From assembly GCF_004343775.1 (NCBI RefSeq), contig NZ_PTXL01000005.1:62001-126000 (forward strand): a stretch of DNA of 64,000 nucleotides. Reading direction: 5' to 3'. Positions 33,061 through 41,240 of this stretch are shown here, piece after piece (the stretch's first letter is position 1; each line of letters begins with the position of its first letter). Source of the stretch: Burkholderia sp. SRS-46 (GTDB taxonomy: Bacteria > Pseudomonadota > Gammaproteobacteria > Burkholderiales > Burkholderiaceae). The notes beneath the pieces were generated by a model. That model ran no database searches and was not told the DNA's origin. It worked only from the letters and a program-made list of their open reading frames with translations. Made by a program: the position numbers and the translations under genes.

Positions 33061-33699
33061 ATGTCCAAAGCCACCGCCCCCGTTCCGCCGGCGCCTGACG
33101 CCGAACCGCCGCGCCTCGATCACCAGACGGTGGGCGCGCGGCTGCGCGACGCGCGCAAGTCGCGCGGCCTGACGCTCGCGCAGCTGTCCGAGCGCTCGGG
33201 CATCGCGGTGTCGACGATCTCGAAGGCCGAGCGCGGCGACATCGCGCTCACCTACGACAAGTTCGCGGCGCTCACGCACGCGCTCGCGCTCGACTTCGAC
33301 GCGATGTTCGGCCGCGCGGCGCCGGCCGGCGCGATGCCGCCGACGTTCACGCCGGCCGGCCGGCAGATGGTGTACGACACGCCGAACTACGCGTACGGGA
33401 TGCTCGCGAACGACCTGACCGGCAAGCGGATGGTGCCCGTGCGCGGGCGGATTCATGCGCGCAAGCTGTCCGACTTCGCCGACTACATCCGGCACAGCGG
33501 CGAGGAGTTCGTGTTCGTGCTGAGCGGCGAGCTGGAGCTGCGCTTCGAGAACGGCCAGGCGTTCCGGCTCGCGACCGGCGACAGCCTGTATTTCGACAGC
33601 TCGGTCGGGCACGTGTACCTGAGCCTCGGCGACACCGATGCCGAGGTGCTCGCGTGCTGCGTCGACGGCGAGGCCGAGCGGCCGCGCGACGCGATCTGA
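33061..33699 (+). CDS. XRE-family regulator with C-terminal cupin domain
   Basis: A 212-residue regulator. The helix-turn-helix is at residues about 20-78 (V-G-A-R-L-R-D-A-R-K-S-R-G-L-T-L-A-Q-L-S-E and G-I-A-V-S-T-I-S-K-A-E-R-G). A cupin domain is at about 120-200 (H-S-G-E-E-F-V-F-V-L-S-G-E-L-E-L-R-F, then G-D-S-L-Y-F-D-S-S-V-G-H). Such proteins (PuuR/SutR type) sense small ligands and repress neighbouring catabolic operons. It is divergent from the RidA-oxidoreductase-permease operon, with a perfect palindrome between them. The ligand is probably the amino acid or its product. Confidence 0.92.
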   Translation: MSKATAPVPPAPDAEPPRLDHQTVGARLRDARKSRGLTLAQLSERSGIAVSTISKAERGDIALTYDKFAALTHALALDFDAMFGRAAPAGAMPPTFTPAGRQMVYDTPNYAYGMLANDLTGKRMVPVRGRIHARKLSDFADYIRHSGEEFVFVLSGELELRFENGQAFRLATGDSLYFDSSVGHVYLSLGDTDAEVLACCVDGEAERPRDAI

Positions 33700-33820
33700 A
33701 GCGGCCGCGCGGCACCGCGGCGTCGATCGGCACGGCAGGCGTGGCCGAATCCGACTAGCATTGGCGTGCCCTGCGGCGCGACGCGCCGCGGATTCCGACG
33801 ATCCACCCGACCCACGACCC

Positions 33821-34327
33821 ATGATCACGATTCGCCTGCTCGACGCCGCCGACGCCATCCTGTTCCAGGCCCTGCGCCTCCTTGCGGTCGCCACGTCGCC
33901 GACCTCGTTCCTGCCGACACGCGACGAGGAAGCCGCGCTGCCGATCGAAGAACGCGCCGCGCGCCTGCGCCCGACGCCCGCGCAGGCCGTGTTCGGCGCG
34001 TTCGACGACGAAACGCTCGTCGGCATCACCGGCGTGCGCCGCGATGCGCGCATGAAGGTCGCGCACAAGGCGACGATCTGGGGCGTGTTCGTCGATCCGG
34101 CCTATCGCGGGCGCGGCATTGCGCAGTCGCTGCTCGACGGCGCGACCGCGCATGCGGCGCAGGCGTGGCAATGCCGCCAGTTGATGCTGTGCGTGAACGA
34201 GACCAACGCGACGGCCGAGCGGCTGTATGCGTCGCAATGCTTCGTCCGGTTCGGCACGGAACCGCGCTCGATGTTCGTGGACGGCCGCTTCTACGACGAG
34301 CATCACATGGTGAAGACGCTGGCATAA
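33821..34327 (+). CDS. GNAT-family N-acetyltransferase
   Basis: A 168-residue GNAT acetyltransferase. The acetyl-CoA loop is V-D-P-A-Y-R-G-R-G-I-A-Q-S-L-L near residues 95-109 (R/Q-x-x-G-x-G/A), followed by a C-terminal strand-helix with N-x-T-N-A-T-A-E-R-L-Y near 128-138, which usually closes the acetyl-CoA pocket. The acceptor is unknown. The frame opens upstream at 33638, but ATG 33821 starts the first beta strand (M-I-T-I-R-L-L-D). The preceding 121 bases show nothing notable. Confidence 0.87.
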   Translation: MITIRLLDAADAILFQALRLLAVATSPTSFLPTRDEEAALPIEERAARLRPTPAQAVFGAFDDETLVGITGVRRDARMKVAHKATIWGVFVDPAYRGRGIAQSLLDGATAHAAQAWQCRQLMLCVNETNATAERLYASQCFVRFGTEPRSMFVDGRFYDEHHMVKTLA

Positions 34328-34399
34328 CGCGTCGATACGCATCCGCGCGTGCCGCGGGTACATCGCCGCCGCACGCGCGCATTCCGCCTTCTCGCGGCG

Positions 34400-36400
34400 C
34401 TAGCGCCGATCCGTGAGCGTCGTGTTCACGGCCTGCCCGGCGATCACGACGTTCGACAGCACCATCCCGCTCACGTTGTACGCATAGACGGGCCCCGGCG
34501 ACGTCGCCGTCGGCGTGTCCGACGCCACCGGTGTGCCGAAATCGCAGTCGCGGATCGTCACGCCGGCGATCGGCTGGACGGCCGGCGTGGGCGGCGCGCC
34601 GTTGTAGTCGAACGCAACCGGCCCCTGCGCGACGATCGCCTGGAAGCACGATGCGCTCACGCCGTTCAGCGTCACGTTGCTCGCCTTCAGGTCGGCGATC
34701 GTCACGTTCTGCACGAGCGGCGGGCGCGAGCGCACCGCGTCGTTCGCGGGCTGGTAATCGCAATCGAACGTGACGATGCCGCCCTGCGCGGCGGACGGGT
34801 TGCCGGCCGCCGCCGTCGCAACGCCGAGCGGCACGCTCGCATTGATCGGGCTGCCCGCGAGCAGCGCGCTGCCGTAGCCGCCGCCCTTCAGGTTCACGCC
34901 GTTCGGCAGCGTCACGCCCTTCACGTGGAAATCCTTCACGTGGCCGCCGCGGTTCATGTTGGTCTTCACGCGGATCGCGATGTTCAGCGGGTTGGTCTGC
35001 CAGTTCGCATTCAGCATCGACAGGTTGGTCGCGTAGATCTGCTCGACGCCGCCGCCCATCTCGCTGCCGAGCGTGATGCCGCCGTGGCCGCTGTTCATCG
35101 TGCAGTTGCGGATCAGGTGGCGCAACGCCCGCCCGTATTCCGTGTCGCGATCCTTGCCCGACTTGATCGCGATGCAGTCGTCGCCGGTGTTGAACGTGCA
35201 GTCCTCGCACAGCACGTTGGTGCACGCGTCCGGATCGAAGCCGTCGTTGTTCGGGCCGATGCTGTCGGTCGTCACGCCGCGGATCACGACGTTGCGGCAC
35301 GCGGCCGGATGGTGCTGCCAGAACGGCGTGTTCTGCGTCTGGTAGTTCTCCATCAGCACGTTCGTGCAGCCGATGAACTCGACCATGCACGGCCGCAGGT
35401 AATGGCCGAGCCCGAAGATGCGCTGCTCGACCGGCACGCCCGCCTCCGATAGCGCCGGCAGGTAGTTCTGGTCCTGCTGCCACGGCGTGACGGGCGACGT
35501 CAGCAGCGCGTACAGCGCATCGGGGATCGCCGGCGCGACGATGCGCAGGTCGACGTTGTTCGGGTTCGCGAATGCCTGGCTCGGCACCGCCGCGCCCGCG
35601 CCGTAGGCGCCCGACGAACCCTTGAAGGTCCACCAGCACACGCTGTTGTTGCCGCTGCCGGAGAACGGCGTCATCGCCTGCCCGTTCAGCACCGACGTCG
35701 GGCCTTCACCGGTCAGCGCGATGTTCACCGCGTTGCGCGCGTACACCGGCGCGCCGTAGTTCAGGCAGTCGTTCGCCTGCCAGCGGCTGTAGTAGAGGCG
35801 GCCGTTCGCACCGCAGTCGACCGGGCCGTCCTTCGCGTAGTCGGCCGGGTTCGGGCTGAAGTAGATCGTGCAGTTCGCGCTCAGGTGGAAGTTCACCTGG
35901 CTCTGCAGCACGATCGGCCCCGCGCAATACCAGTTGCCGGGCGGCACGACCACGCGGCCGCCGCCTTCGCGATGGCACGCATCGATCGCCGCGAGAAACG
36001 CCGGACGCGCATCGAACGCGCCGGGCGCGGCCGTCAGCTCCGAGCCGGGGCTCACCGGCGACTTCGCGGTGTTCGTGTAAGGAGACGCCTGCGGGACCGT
36101 CGCGCACGGGCGCGCGCCGTAGCGCGTCACGTCGAACTCGCGGCCGTGGAACGCATGCCGCGACACGTGCGCGAGCGACGCGGCGATGCGCGCGGCCGCG
36201 CCATGTTCGCCCCAGATCGGATCGACTGCCGACGCGCTCGACATGCTGCCTCCGGCAAAGGCCCGGGTCGCCGCGAACGGCCCGCCGAGCATCGCGCCGC
36301 CGGCCAGCGCGCCGGTCCAGCCGAGGAACGCGCGGCGCGACAGCCGCTGCGGCGATCGAAACCGGACGGATGAAGACGAACGACGGCGGGCTGCGGCCAT
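34400..36400 (-). CDS. Exported glycoside hydrolase family 28 (polygalacturonase-like) protein
   Basis: A 666-residue protein with a twin-arginine signal (S-R-R-A-F-L-G-W near residues 21-28). The mature part is a right-handed beta-helix with GH28 active-site blocks: N-N-D-G-F-D near residue 375, N-T-G-D-D-C-I-A near 394-401, G-H-G-G-I near 427-431 and I-R-V-K near 461-464 (the R-I-K equivalent). GH28 enzymes hydrolyse galacturonan or rhamnogalacturonan. ATG 36400 has GGAGG seven bases upstream; the frame continues 39 codons further with no support. The protein is longer than typical polygalacturonases (around 400-450), with an extended N-terminus. No pectin-utilisation genes are adjacent. 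Confidence 0.87.
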   Translation of the reverse strand: MAAARRRSSSSVRFRSPQRLSRRAFLGWTGALAGGAMLGGPFAATRAFAGGSMSSASAVDPIWGEHGAAARIAASLAHVSRHAFHGREFDVTRYGARPCATVPQASPYTNTAKSPVSPGSELTAAPGAFDARPAFLAAIDACHREGGGRVVVPPGNWYCAGPIVLQSQVNFHLSANCTIYFSPNPADYAKDGPVDCGANGRLYYSRWQANDCLNYGAPVYARNAVNIALTGEGPTSVLNGQAMTPFSGSGNNSVCWWTFKGSSGAYGAGAAVPSQAFANPNNVDLRIVAPAIPDALYALLTSPVTPWQQDQNYLPALSEAGVPVEQRIFGLGHYLRPCMVEFIGCTNVLMENYQTQNTPFWQHHPAACRNVVIRGVTTDSIGPNNDGFDPDACTNVLCEDCTFNTGDDCIAIKSGKDRDTEYGRALRHLIRNCTMNSGHGGITLGSEMGGGVEQIYATNLSMLNANWQTNPLNIAIRVKTNMNRGGHVKDFHVKGVTLPNGVNLKGGGYGSALLAGSPINASVPLGVATAAAGNPSAAQGGIVTFDCDYQPANDAVRSRPPLVQNVTIADLKASNVTLNGVSASCFQAIVAQGPVAFDYNGAPPTPAVQPIAGVTIRDCDFGTPVASDTPTATSPGPVYAYNVSGMVLSNVVIAGQAVNTTLTDRR

Positions 36401-36720
36401 GGGCACGCCTCCAGTGTATTGGGCAATCGATGTGCCGAGTGGGGCATCTTTATTTATATGTCGTCGTACCATGCGGAACAGTCTAGTCTCCGCAGGCACC
36501 CTCTCCGACTCTGTCATTTACCCTGTTTTTATGCGGAAATTCTGGAATATGTGGGCGCACACTCACATCTCTCGCATTGACATTGATATACGTTATCGTA
36601 TGTTTATGCGCACAAACTTCATGTCCGATGGATACACGGTCAAGCCCGAATCGACCGCGCCTGAGGAGTATGACAAGCTCGCGCAGGCGTCATCCGATCC
36701 ACTCGTCAGAGGAGTTCCAC
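36401..36720. promoter_or_regulatory. Divergent promoter region: GH28 gene and aminotransferase
   Basis: A 320-base, AT-rich region. A candidate promoter for the plus strand is TTGACA at 36577-36582 and TATGTT at 36599-36604 (16-base spacer). The inverted repeat ATACG-TTAT-CGTAT (36588-36601) lies across the spacer and the -10, a position suited to a regulator. GAGGAG at 36709-36714 is the ribosome binding site of the aminotransferase. Confidence 0.5.
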
Positions 36721-38079
36721 TTGCCTTCCCGCCACGGAGTCGACCTCACCCGCGCCCGCGCGCTGTTCGACCGCGAGCGCCGTGCGTTCACCGAAGCGAT
36801 GCCGAAATCCCGCGCGCTATCCGCGGAAGCGGCCGAGCATCTGCTGTTCGGCGTGCCGCTGCACTGGATGCGGGACTGGTCGACGCCGTTTTCGCTGTAC
36901 GTGAAGGAAGCGCGCGGCGCGACGTTCACCGACGTCGACGGCCATCGCTACGTCGACTTCTGCCTCGGCGACACGGGCGCGATGTTCGGCCACGCGCCCG
37001 AACCCGTCGCGCGTGCGCTCGCGCAGTAGGCGACGCGCGGTTTCACGACGATGCTGCCGAGCGAGGATGCGGTGTGGGTGTCGCACGAACTTGCGCGCCG
37101 TTTCACGCTGCCGTATTGGCAGTTCGCGTTGAGCGCGAGCGACGCGAACCGCTTCGTGCTGCGCTGGGCACGCGCCGCCACCGGCCGCAACACGATCGTC
37201 GTGTTCAACGGCTGCTATCACGGCACGGTCGACGACGTGTTCGTCGATCTGATCGACGGCCGCCCGGTGCAGCGCGACAGCCTGCTCGGGCAGGCCCACG
37301 ACCTGCTCGCGAACACGCGCGTCGTCGAGTTCAACGATCTGAACGCACTCGAAGCCGCGCTGCGGCAAGGCGACGTCGCGTGCGTGCTCGCCGAGCCCGC
37401 GATGACGAACATCGGCATGGTGCTGCCCGATCCCGGTTTCTGGGATGCGGCGCGCGCGCTGACGCGCCGCTACGGCACGCTGCTCGTGATCGACGAAACG
37501 CACACGATCAGCAGCGGCCCGGGCGGCTATGCGGTCGCGCACGGGCTCGATCCCGACGTGCTGGTGGTCGGCAAGCCGATCGCGGGCGGTGTGCCCTGCG
37601 CGGTCTACGGTTTCAGCGCGGAATTCGCGGAACGCGCGAAGCAGGCGAAGCTGAACGCGCCGCCCGGACACTCGGGTATCGGCACGACGCTCACCGCGAA
37701 CATGCTGGCGACGCACGCGATGCGCGCGACGCTGGCGGAAGTGGCCACGGACGCGGCGTACGCGCACATGTTCGAACTCGCCGCGCGGCTTGCATCAGGG
37801 CTCGAACAGGCGATCGCGCGGCGCCGGCTGCCGTGGTGCGTGACGCGCATCGGCGCGCGCACCGAATTCCAGTTCGCGCCCACGCCGCCGCGCAACGGCA
37901 CGCTCGCCGGCGCGCAGCTCGACAGCGAGCTCGAACACATCGTGCATCTGTATCTGCTGAATCGCGGCGTGCTGATCACGCCGTTCCACAACATGATGCT
38001 GGTGTGCCCGGACACGACGGCGCAGGACGTCGACCGGCTCGTCGCGCAATTCGATGCGTGTCTCGGCGAACTAGTGTGA
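36721..38079 (+). pseudogene. Class III aminotransferase with internal amber codon
   Basis: A fold-type I class III (GSA-like) PLP aminotransferase, about 451 codons, interrupted by TAG at 37027-37029 after 102 codons; the frame resumes unchanged. TTG 36721 is chosen because GAGGAG lies six bases upstream. The N-terminal part includes F-S-L-Y-V-K-E-A-R-G-A-T-F-T-D-V-D-G. After the stop come D-E-T-H-T near residue 259-263 and G-K-P-I-A-G-G with the PLP Lys near 285. The expected residue at the stop is Gln (CAG to TAG). A downstream ATG at 37051 could only restart without the substrate-binding N-terminus. It is functional only if the amber codon is suppressed or a sequence error. Confidence 0.88.
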
Positions 38080-38090
38080 CGGCAGGCCGA

Positions 38091-38642
38091 TCAGGGGTCG
38101 ATCCGCTTGTCGTCGCCCGACGACGCGGTCGGCTCGAACAGCAGCACGAGATCGCCGACATAGCTGCCGTTGATGCGCGCCGCGCCGGTGCGGGCCGGCG
38201 CGTCGACGTTGATCTTCAGGTCGTGGATTTCGTCGAAACCGCCGTTGGCCTGCTTGACCTGGGTGATCTTTCCCACCGTGCCCGGCGCGACGACCTGCGT
38301 CCCGCCGGTGCTCGTCAGCACCACCTGCGCGTTGGCCATCTCGTACGAACCGTTCGACAGTTTCAGCGGATGCGCGAGCGTGACGGTGAAGTCGGGGTTC
38401 TTGGTCCACACGCGGATCGGCAGCGTCTTGTTGAATGACTGCTGCGTGTAGTCGTTCGCGTCCAGTTCCACCGTGCCGTACCAGGTCGAGCCGTCCGGCT
38501 TCGACACGAAGATGCTGTCGCCGATATGCGCGGTCAGCGTGATCTTCTTCACGACCGCTTGAGGCGAAGGCTGGCCCGCATGCGCGATACCGGCCAGTGC
38601 GCCGCTCACGCCGAGCGCCAGGACGAGTGTGTGAATTTTCAT
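38091..38642 (-). CDS. Orphan CS1-type fimbrial major subunit-like protein
   Basis: A 183-residue exported protein. The signal peptide ends at about residue 22 (I-A-H-A-G). The mature part follows the CS1/CblA pilin pattern: V-V-K-K-I-T-L-T-A-H-I near 30-40, D-G-S near 50, L-P-I-R-V-W-T-K-N near 75-83, L-K-L-S-N near 93-97, and at the end I-N-G-S-Y-V-G-D-L-V-L-L-F. CS1-type pili need a chaperone, an outer-membrane usher and a tip protein, none of which are adjacent. It is convergent with the aminotransferase and has a long AT-rich upstream region. Confidence 0.72.
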   Translation of the reverse strand: MKIHTLVLALGVSGALAGIAHAGQPSPQAVVKKITLTAHIGDSIFVSKPDGSTWYGTVELDANDYTQQSFNKTLPIRVWTKNPDFTVTLAHPLKLSNGSYEMANAQVVLTSTGGTQVVAPGTVGKITQVKQANGGFDEIHDLKINVDAPARTGAARINGSYVGDLVLLFEPTASSGDDKRIDP

Positions 38643-39056
38643 TTGTCGACTCGAAATAAGATTATTTTTAATTCGATCAAGACCACAAAATCATTCAAGA
38701 CATAAAACCCATCCGCCGCATAAAAATATTAATTCTGAAATTTTAAATCACGGCGCAATTCGCCTCCCCTTAATCGCGCCAAACCTTATCTGGCGGCCGT
38801 TGCCCGGCCGCGCATGTCGGCGCGCGCCGAACACCACCAGTATTGCAGGAATCTCAAAATTCAATATACGTGAAAACCTTCATACCGAATTCCCCGTGAC
38901 GTTTATATCAATTAGCCGGTCAATCAACCCGCGCGCGCCATTTCGTTTTCCGGTTTCCGCGTCTTTCGACGAACAGGACCCTACAAAAACCGGCGCAATG
39001 ACGTCGGCATCGAGCCGGTCATTGCGCCGCGAGCGAACATCGCTCGCGCCAGGCCA
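38643..39056. other. AT-rich intergenic region upstream of the CS1-type pilin
   Basis: A 414-base stretch with the lowest GC in this part of the window (about 38655-38760 especially). I see no gene. It must hold the promoter for the pilin gene and includes the terminator of the dihydropyrimidinase unit at its right end. The base composition is compatible with binding by H-NS-type proteins, but this is not shown. Confidence 0.45.
38984..39028 (-). terminator. Terminator of the dihydropyrimidinase operon
   Basis: Arms GGCGCAATGAC (38992-39002) and GTCATTGCGCC (39018-39028) form an 11-pair stem, with an inner GGC/GCC pairing in the loop. CAAAAACC (38984-38991) reads as GGTTTTTG after the hairpin on the minus strand. 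A second short hairpin (GCGAGCG with CGCTCGC, 39029-39047) lies between it and the stop. Confidence 0.8.
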
Positions 39057-40463
39057 TCAATCCAGACACGGCTTCCCCGCCGGCAAAAACTGCCCGCGTC
39101 CCGGCTCGACCGCCAGCAGCCGGCCGTCCTCGACGAGCAGCTCGCCGCGCGACAGGCAATGCCGCGGCCAACCCGTCACCTCGATCCCTTCATACGGCGT
39201 GTAATCGACCGCGTGATGCAGCGACGCATTCGCGATCCGCACACGCTTGTCCGGATCCCACACGACGATGTCCGCATCCGCGCCCACCGCGATCGTCCCC
39301 TTGCGCGGATACAGCCCGTACAGCTTCGCTGGCCGCAGCGACGTCAGCTCGACGAACTGGTGCAGCGACAGCCGCCCCGCGCGCACGCCGTCGAACAGCA
39401 GCGGCATGCGCGTCTCGAGCCCCGGGATGCCGTTCGGAATGTGGTCGAAGGTCGCCCGGTGCCCGCTCGGATGCTTGCCGCACGGATCGTCGTAGTTGAA
39501 CGGCGCGTGATCGGACGAGAACACCGAGAACACCCGCTGCTTCAGCGCCTTCCACACCGCCTGCTGGTTCGCCGGATCGCGCGGCGGCGGGCTGCACACG
39601 CATTTGGCGCCTTCGTAGTCGCCGTGGCCGAGATCGGCCGCGGTCAGGTACAGGTACTGCGGGCACGTTTCCGCGAGGATCGGCAGCCCGCGCGACTGCC
39701 CCCAGCGGATCTGCTCGATCGCCTCCGCGCCCGACACGTGCACGATCAGGATCGGCACGTCGACGAGCTCCGCGAACGCGATCGCGCGATGCGTCGCCTC
39801 GCGCTCGACCACCGCCGGCCGCGCGTGCGCATGGAAATGCGGCGCGACGTGCCCGTCGCCGAGCAGCCGCTCGGTCAGCCAGCCGATGCAGTCGGAGTTC
39901 TCCGCATGCACCATCACGAGCGCGCCGTGCGCGCGCGCGACGCTCAGCACGTCGAGCATCTGCCGGTCGTTCAGCTTCAGGTCGTCGTAGGTCATGTAGA
40001 CCTTGAACGACGTATAGCCATTCGCGATCAGTCGCGGCAGCTCCTCGGCCAGCACGTGCGGCGTCGGATCCGCGACGATCAGGTGGAAACCGTAGTCGAC
40101 CACCGCGCGGCCCTCGGCACGGCGGTGATAGTCGTCCACCGCCGCCTGCAGCGACTGCCCCTTCGCCTGCGCGGCGAACGGGATCACGGTGGTCGTGCCG
40201 CCGCAGATCGCCGAGCGCGTGCCGGACAGGAAATCGTCGGCCATCCGCAGCCCATCGGGCATTGGCTGGTCGAGATGACAATGCGCGTCGACGCCGCCCG
40301 GCATCACCAGCATCCCGGTCGCGTCGAGCTCGCGCGGCGCGCGCGGCAGGCCGTGGCCGAGCACGGCCACGCGCCCCGCGCGGATGCCGATGTCGCACGA
40401 GAACCGGTCCGCCGCCGTCACGACGTCCGCGTGACGGATCACGAAATCGAGATCGTTCGACAT
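39057..40463 (-). CDS. hydA: Dihydropyrimidinase / D-hydantoinase
   Basis: A 468-residue binuclear zinc amidohydrolase that hydrolyses cyclic ureides such as dihydrouracil or hydantoins. Metal ligands are visible: H61 and H63 in D-A-H-C-H-L, the carbamylated Lys154 in F-K-V-Y-M-T-Y, H186 in V-H-A-E-N, H242 in V-H-V-S and D318 in S-S-D-H-A-P. ATG 40463 has GAGGAG seven bases upstream. It is the last gene of a minus-strand run MFS carrier, AMDase-like enzyme, dihydropyrimidinase. No beta-ureidopropionase or dihydropyrimidine dehydrogenase is adjacent, so the substrate may differ from uracil. Confidence 0.9.
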   Translation of the reverse strand: MSNDLDFVIRHADVVTAADRFSCDIGIRAGRVAVLGHGLPRAPRELDATGMLVMPGGVDAHCHLDQPMPDGLRMADDFLSGTRSAICGGTTTVIPFAAQAKGQSLQAAVDDYHRRAEGRAVVDYGFHLIVADPTPHVLAEELPRLIANGYTSFKVYMTYDDLKLNDRQMLDVLSVARAHGALVMVHAENSDCIGWLTERLLGDGHVAPHFHAHARPAVVEREATHRAIAFAELVDVPILIVHVSGAEAIEQIRWGQSRGLPILAETCPQYLYLTAADLGHGDYEGAKCVCSPPPRDPANQQAVWKALKQRVFSVFSSDHAPFNYDDPCGKHPSGHRATFDHIPNGIPGLETRMPLLFDGVRAGRLSLHQFVELTSLRPAKLYGLYPRKGTIAVGADADIVVWDPDKRVRIANASLHHAVDYTPYEGIEVTGWPRHCLSRGELLVEDGRLLAVEPGRGQFLPAGKPCLD

Positions 40464-40473
40464 GGCGCGCTCC

Positions 40474-41202
40474 TCAAGCCACTTCACCGAACAGGCGGCC
40501 CCAGCCCTTGACCTGCCGCGTGTCGTAGTCGGCGAGCTGCAGCGACTTCCACACCACGGTCGAGATCGTGTCGTAGATCGGAATGCCGGTTTCCTCCTCG
40601 AGCGCCGGCACCAGATGCGCGGCGTTCAGGTTCGTGCAGAAGATCGAGATCGCGCGCGGGCCGGCCTTCGCAACCTCGCGCACCATCCCGCCGATCTGGT
40701 CGCCCGTCACCTCGGAGAACGAGAAATTGACCTTCAGGTTCAGGTGACGCTCGGCGATGCAGTTCAGCCCCGAGCGGCGATAGTTGTCGACGATCTTCGT
40801 CTGCACATCGTCGAGATACGGCGTGACGAGGCCGAACTCGTGCGCGTTCGTCTTCTTCAGGATCTCGTTGAGCGCGAGCACGGACGTGGTCGCCGGAATG
40901 CCGGTTGCCTCGGTGATCCGTTGGCACAGCCGCTCGTCGGCCTCGAAGCCGAGCCAGCCGGACGACGTGCCGTTCCACGCGATCACGTCGACCTTCGCGT
41001 CGGCGAGCAGCATCGCGGCCTGGATGATCTTGTCGTCGTCGAACTGGCCGAGCGCCTGGCCAGACAGCGAGATCTCGGTCACCGGGAAGCGCGCGAAGTG
41101 CGCGGACACGCCCGGCAGGCCGGCGACCATCGCGCTCGTCAGCGGCTCGAGCGAGGTGTTGGAGGACGGCGTCAGCATGCCGAGAAGGGTGCGCTTTTTC
41201 AT
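40474..41202 (-). CDS. Asp/Glu racemase superfamily protein, arylmalonate-decarboxylase-like
   Basis: A 242-residue protein of the Asp/Glu/hydantoin racemase and maleate isomerase superfamily. Racemases use two Cys; here the first position is Gly78 (W-N-G-T-S-S-G) and only Cys189 (I-F-C-T-N) is present. That is the arrangement of bacterial arylmalonate decarboxylase (Gly74 and Cys188). The ends also agree (G-W-G-R-L-F-G-E). It could therefore decarboxylate a malonate-like compound or act as an isomerase or cis-trans enzyme with one Cys. It lies ten bases before the dihydropyrimidinase gene and follows an MFS gene, which points to one pathway. Confidence 0.8.
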   Translation of the reverse strand: MKKRTLLGMLTPSSNTSLEPLTSAMVAGLPGVSAHFARFPVTEISLSGQALGQFDDDKIIQAAMLLADAKVDVIAWNGTSSGWLGFEADERLCQRITEATGIPATTSVLALNEILKKTNAHEFGLVTPYLDDVQTKIVDNYRRSGLNCIAERHLNLKVNFSFSEVTGDQIGGMVREVAKAGPRAISIFCTNLNAAHLVPALEEETGIPIYDTISTVVWKSLQLADYDTRQVKGWGRLFGEVA

Positions 41203-41240
41203 GGGAAGTCTCTCTACCAGTAAAAGGGTTCGGTCAAACG

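Noticed and set aside
33061..36601. A shared operator for the XRE-cupin region and the aminotransferase promoter (both contain TATACG and CGTAT)
   Set aside because: The half-site spacing differs (14 bases against 4), so the same dimer is unlikely to bind both.
38800..39204. A 134-codon plus-strand frame running into the dihydropyrimidinase gene
   Set aside because: It crosses a terminator and overlaps a well-supported gene on the other strand; composition changes along its length.
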